Source: Boswellia sacra
Lineage: Eukaryota > Streptophyta > Magnoliopsida > Sapindales > Burseraceae
DNA length: 64,000 nt
Direction: 5' to 3'
Assembly (NCBI GenBank): GCA_013180625.2
Contig: SNVD02014099.1
Coordinates: 186,001-250,000 of the forward strand
Part shown: positions 60,501-64,000 of the stretch, one piece after another
Position numbering within the stretch: position 1 is the stretch's first letter
Layout: each line of letters begins with the position of its first letter
Program-made: the position numbers and the translations under genes
The notes under the pieces: generated by a model
Seen by the model: the letters and a program-made list of their open reading frames with translations, nothing else
Database searches by the model: none
What the model was told of the DNA's origin: nothing

Positions 60501-63324
60501 CCCAAGGTAGCATGTCCAACTTCGAGGCCCTAAATATAAGACTGGAGAATCAGGTTTTTTTTTTTTCCCTATTTGCCTATTAGTAAAAATCTCGTTCATA
60601 TATAAATCTCATTCGTATATATATATGAATGAGATTTAGATTTGGAAAGCGATTCATCTAAGCAACAAGTCCTGTTGATTATGTAAATTTTCAGGCTAGA
60701 TATTAGTAAAACTGTGGTATATTTTTATCAAATTCAAGTTCCTACAGTGTCGGAATAATTATATAGAAAATGAAAAATAATAAAATGCTTATTTTGTTTC
60801 TTCCATTTTCTCTGAATTTTTGTTTTTAAACATGATAATAATGTTGTGATTTTGTGGATAGAATCTAACTTAATGACTTGAAGAACAAATGTAAATAACA
60901 AATCTAACAACCATGAGAATCAAAATGAAGTTACCAAAATGAGGTATTTGCCTGAGCAGTTTTCGATTTTCTATATGGTATCATATGGTTTACATCTTTA
61001 TTATCTATCAGTTTCAAAAACCTAAATTATACAGTAAATGCATATGCATTAGAATGAAAAGGTGAATGACTAAGTCTATATCAGTAAATTACTTGAATCA
61101 AGTTGGTGTGGACTACAAGGGTTGGGGAAAAGAAATATGTGTAATTTATTGTTGGTTAATGATGTGTAGCCAAATTTGATTAGCCAAAAATGACTTAAGA
61201 GTTCAACTCCGAAGAGACTATGCTGCCTCTTTTTCACAAATAAAGATGGGCATCAATTGCAAACATTTTCTTGGTTTTTGATAAGAAATTGATAATTGTT
61301 ACCTGCTGAACTCTGTCTAGCTTGCAATCAGGTACTTAACCTGGCATCAAGCCTGATACAACTCTTTTAGATCCAATAGTGGGGCTTGAGTATTTTTTTA
61401 ACTTTGATTTTCTACAGTGGCTTCCTAGAGGTTTTCTATGACACCTTCTTTATCCTGATTACTGTCAGAACGTTCCATATCTTCACTTTTCATATCCTTT
61501 TAAAGTTTTCTCTATGTGGTTTAGTCCATCTTAAAATTGGAAAACTCCAGAACTAGTATTTTACTTAGACCCATTGAATTTCGATCAGGCTCAGCGCATG
61601 GATTCAAGAAACACTATGTCTTTACATGGTGCATGTTTCATTTAGTTGGGCAAGTTTGACGGCCATCTAGGGATAACATATATTTGTTTTATGTAGTATT
61701 TTTGAGATAACTTTTATAACCTTTGCGTTTGCTACATTTATCATTTTCTCATAAAAACAAAAACCCTCGTATGCAAAGATGTCTTATGTATTAACACTTT
61801 CTTTTTTAATCCAACAAAGAAGGTCATATAGTTGATTTTTACCACATTTGTGTGTTATATGTAACAGGCAATAGAGAGCATTGATCGTTTTTTTCTTCAT
61901 TGTCCCATTTCCTTGAATTTATAGTTATTGGCTTTTTGAGTTGCAACTGTGTTGTTTCATTATCTTGTTTTCATTTCTCTTCTTGCAAAGATTATATCAA
62001 TAAAGAAAGCAGACTGCAAGAGTGGTGGACCAAATGTTCACTGTTCCATTACTTATTATTCTCTCTTCATTGAGAAGCATTCTGGAGTTGTCTATGGAAG
62101 GAAGTCTACAGCTGTGGAGTTTATGCAATTATCGCTTTTTCTTTTGCTTAATGTGGATGTTAAACAATTGAAAAAACCTTTGAAGGAAATGAGGAAGACC
62201 AGATTCTATAAAATAGAGATTCAACTATGGGCATCCTTTTGAGCTTCCGCTGCAAACAAATTTCTTACTTGGATTAGAATTCAAATGCTGCTTGTTATTG
62301 TTCTCTTTTATTAAATGTTTTTTGTCGATGCTTGTCCACATTGCTTTTTGTACCTCTTTTTTCTGTTTGGCAATCAATTCTTTGTTTTTTTAATTTATGA
62401 AATGACTAGAAAAATGTCTTCTAATTTAATATTCTTAAGGCAAATTTTCAGATTCTGGCTAGTTTGGGATCGCAATCACAAAATGGTCTTCAAATCCCAG
62501 CAGCGTTCAGAAATTTCACCATGTCTCAAAAGGAAAAAACTTTGGATGATCTTGTGCGGGACAAATGGCTCTGTTACACAGAAGATGGTAAAATTGGACT
62601 TGGTGTCCGATCTTGTCTTGATCTAGGGAGTTGGTTTCGCAATTTGGATGTTCCTCCTTGCGAAGTGTGCAACGAAGCAGTAGTGAAGGTTGTATTCAAA
62701 TATTCCTTTGCCACTCTGGTGTACTTGCCTACTCTGGTTGCTTGTTTGTTTATAGCAAAGTTTATTATGTGATTTTGTTTGATTAGGCCACACAGAATAT
62801 TTTAACCCCATAAGATTATCTGAAAAGCCCCGGGCTGTTCCTAATGCTTTATGAAAAGCCTTGATTAAGTTTAAAAGAAATGATTGCTCAAAATATTGGC
62901 TAATGCAGCTTTTAGAAGGTTCTATGAATTGGAGGCTAAAATATCTATAATTTATGTAGTTTCAAGAATAAAATTTACTACTTTGCCCTTACCATTTACC
63001 AAAGAACTTTAGGATTAAACATCCAACCGACAGAAGTTACCCAATAGTTTTAAGTTGGGCTGCTGGAACATCTTTTGCTACCTTCATTATATCTGATATT
63101 TTGTTTACCTATTTTTGACAGGGAGAATTGTGCAAAAATGAAGGTTGCCCAGTTCGAATTCATCTATACTGCCTAAGCAAGAAATTTTTTCAAAGAAGGG
63201 TATCAGTCTTTAACACATTTGTTTTCGTCTCATGTTAATATGAATGGATCTGTTGTAGTAAAACTCCCAAGTTGATGAATTGCAGGGTGAAATACTTTGT
63301 CCAAATTGTGGCACACAGTGGTAG
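57541..63324 (+). CDS. NSE1: NSE1 homologue, RING-type subunit of the SMC5/6 complex (six exons)
   Basis: Role in the family: with NSE3 and NSE4, NSE1 forms the kite/kleisin module of SMC5/6, which acts in DNA repair; its RING-like domain supports ubiquitin ligase activity. Exons: 57541-57655, 57897-58093, 60473-60553, 62452-62688, 63122-63199, 63286-63324. All splice sites are GT-AG and the frames join cleanly to 248 residues. Readable blocks: MPSLNWRHHALIQALITRG, ADEQSKLGTKYSVPQIAFYK, FTMSQKEKTLDDLVRDKW, GLGVRSCLDLGSWFRN. The zinc ligands are complete: CEVC, CKNEGC, H-LYC, CPNC. The frame ends CGTQW with TAG at 63322; the same frame then runs 24 more codons (YKAPKAELLEDEEPN...) to TAG at 63397, so a short tail appears to have been lost to a CAG-to-TAG-type change. 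Introns 2 and 3 are long (2.4 and 1.9 kb). Confidence 0.88.
58300..59530 (-). mobile_element. LINE reverse-transcriptase fragment in NSE1 intron 2
   Basis: The minus strand shows, in order, NREILDAVLVDNKEVE (about 59490), a degraded EKAYDH-like block, GLREDDPLSLFLFTLVMDEWS (about 59230; the family reads GLRQGDPLSP) and later a GVPLKYLGLPLG-like region (about 58880). Stops and frameshifts are frequent. It is dead and is spliced out with the intron. Confidence 0.75.
60554..62451 (+). other. NSE1 intron 3
   Basis: AT-rich intronic DNA with a short inverted AT/ATATGAATGAGATTT repeat near 60595-60645. No gene was recognised inside it. Confidence 0.6.
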
Positions 63325-63466
63325 TATAAAGCACCAAAAGCAGAACTCTTAGAGGACGAGGAACCAAATAGGCTAATTCAGAGCCAGGCACTGAATTAGT
63401 TAGAACCTTGCATTTCTAATTGTAGCTTTTTCTGAAATTGAAATTTTAATCACCTATATTGTTCAG

Positions 63467-64000
63467 GGAATGTCCTCTTGACTTGAAAGAAGCAATATCT
63501 AGTGTGTGTTTTGCTGCACCAAGATGTGCCGATCTACCAGAGTTGCTGCAGGTTCAGATGCTATTTGCTTCCAAATATGGCAGGGAATTTGTATCAGCTG
63601 CCACTAAGCTAATGCCAGATTGTGGTGTCAATCGCCAGGCCTTTATGAATTGTTTTCTGATGTTGTCACTTGATTTGAAAATGATTGCTTATATCTTTTT
63701 CAGCATGTTTATTCTTTCTGTGATGTTAATTGTGTGAATTTTAATTGCAGTTAATAGAGTTGCTCTCTGTTCGTGCTCCTTCACTTAAGAAAAAACTCAA
63801 GCTTCTAAAAGAAATTGCTGAAGAGCATGAGTTAGATTGGGACTGAGTTTTTTAAAGCAAAAGAAGATTTATTGGTCAGTATACCATGCTTGGCCTTGTC
63901 TCTTGCTTTCCCTTTTTACTGGATAATTACCAAGTTTTGTTTCTTTTTTTTTTTCAATTTATGACGAATTGTCTTTCCTTAAAAGGCTAAATCTAGAAAT
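63467..64000 (+). pseudogene. IST1-like gene, two exons, 5' part missing
   Basis: Family role: IST1 regulates VPS4 and ESCRT-III in multivesicular-body sorting. Exon 63467-63638 reads ECPLDLKEAISSVCFAAPRC, then DLPELLQVQMLFASKYGREF and MPDCGVNRQ. Exon 63751-63846 reads LIELLSVRAPSLKKKLKLLK, then EIAEEHELDWD. The exons join in phase; the first one's donor is GC instead of GT. The upstream IST1 exons, coding for the N-terminal helices, are absent because NSE1 ends only 67 bp before. A TGA follows DWD, while a shifted frame continues TEFFKAKEDLL up to a possible donor near 63874. Truncated and frameshifted; it extends past the window edge. Confidence 0.82.

Noticed and set aside
61949..62242. 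97-codon frame inside NSE1 intron 3 as an extra exon
   Set aside because: NSE1 homology joins 60553 to 62452 directly; the frame carries no NSE1-like sequence.
1..64000. CRISPR array, bacterial operon or prophage
   Set aside because: Introns, plant retroelements and plant gene families show nuclear plant DNA; the repeats seen are tandem or terminal, not spacer-separated.

Overview
This is plant nuclear DNA, most likely from a eudicot. It is AT-rich, its genes have small exons and GT-AG introns, and its Ty1/copia elements carry primer-binding sites complementary to the initiator-Met tRNA. It also holds hAT, CACTA and LINE remains and plant-type families (PDR/ABCG transporter, F-box with FBA domain, SLEEPER-like hAT protein, NSE1, IST1-like, JMJ17-like). 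I cannot name the species.

Layout: (1) 1-3600, minus strand: the N-terminal half of a PDR-type ABCG transporter as a multi-exon pseudogene running off the left edge. (2) 3.6-12 kb: intergenic DNA with two short tandem repeats, a CACTA-like end, a direct duplication of about 0.7-0.9 kb (5.6 and 7.6 kb) and a copia RNase H remnant between its copies. (3) 12009-15683, plus strand: a two-exon SLEEPER-like gene derived from a hAT transposase, with an intact long reading frame but no recognisable catalytic motifs. (4) 18488-23372: a decayed, internally deleted copia element on the minus strand. (5) 24634-41706: one F-box gene broken into four pieces by a hAT MITE, a 10.6-kb Sirevirus-like copia element (itself carrying another insertion) and a solo LTR holding a 3.1-kb CACTA-like element. 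That CACTA-like element carries three consecutive exons copied from a JMJ17/KDM5-like histone demethylase gene. Target-site duplications are readable for the first two insertions and for the solo LTR. (6) 42180-42686: a second copy of the hAT MITE. (7) 44269-49516: a complete but defective copia element with LTRs 11/321 different. (8) 50070-56404: an unusual 6.3-kb unit bounded by inverted repeats of about 0.5 kb and containing a truncated copia element. (9) 57217-63399: an RRM (GRP7-like) pseudogene 24 bp upstream of a six-exon NSE1 gene (SMC5/6 complex), which holds LINE debris in intron 2. (10) 63467-end: two exons of an IST1-like gene lacking its 5' part.

The genes do not form a pathway. 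The window is a transposon-rich interval between a broken transporter gene and an apparently expressed-type NSE1 locus. Its main interest is the layered insertion record in the F-box gene, the host gene capture inside the CACTA-like element, and the candidate domesticated transposase. All calls come from reading the sequence; family assignments rest on motif recognition and no database search was run.
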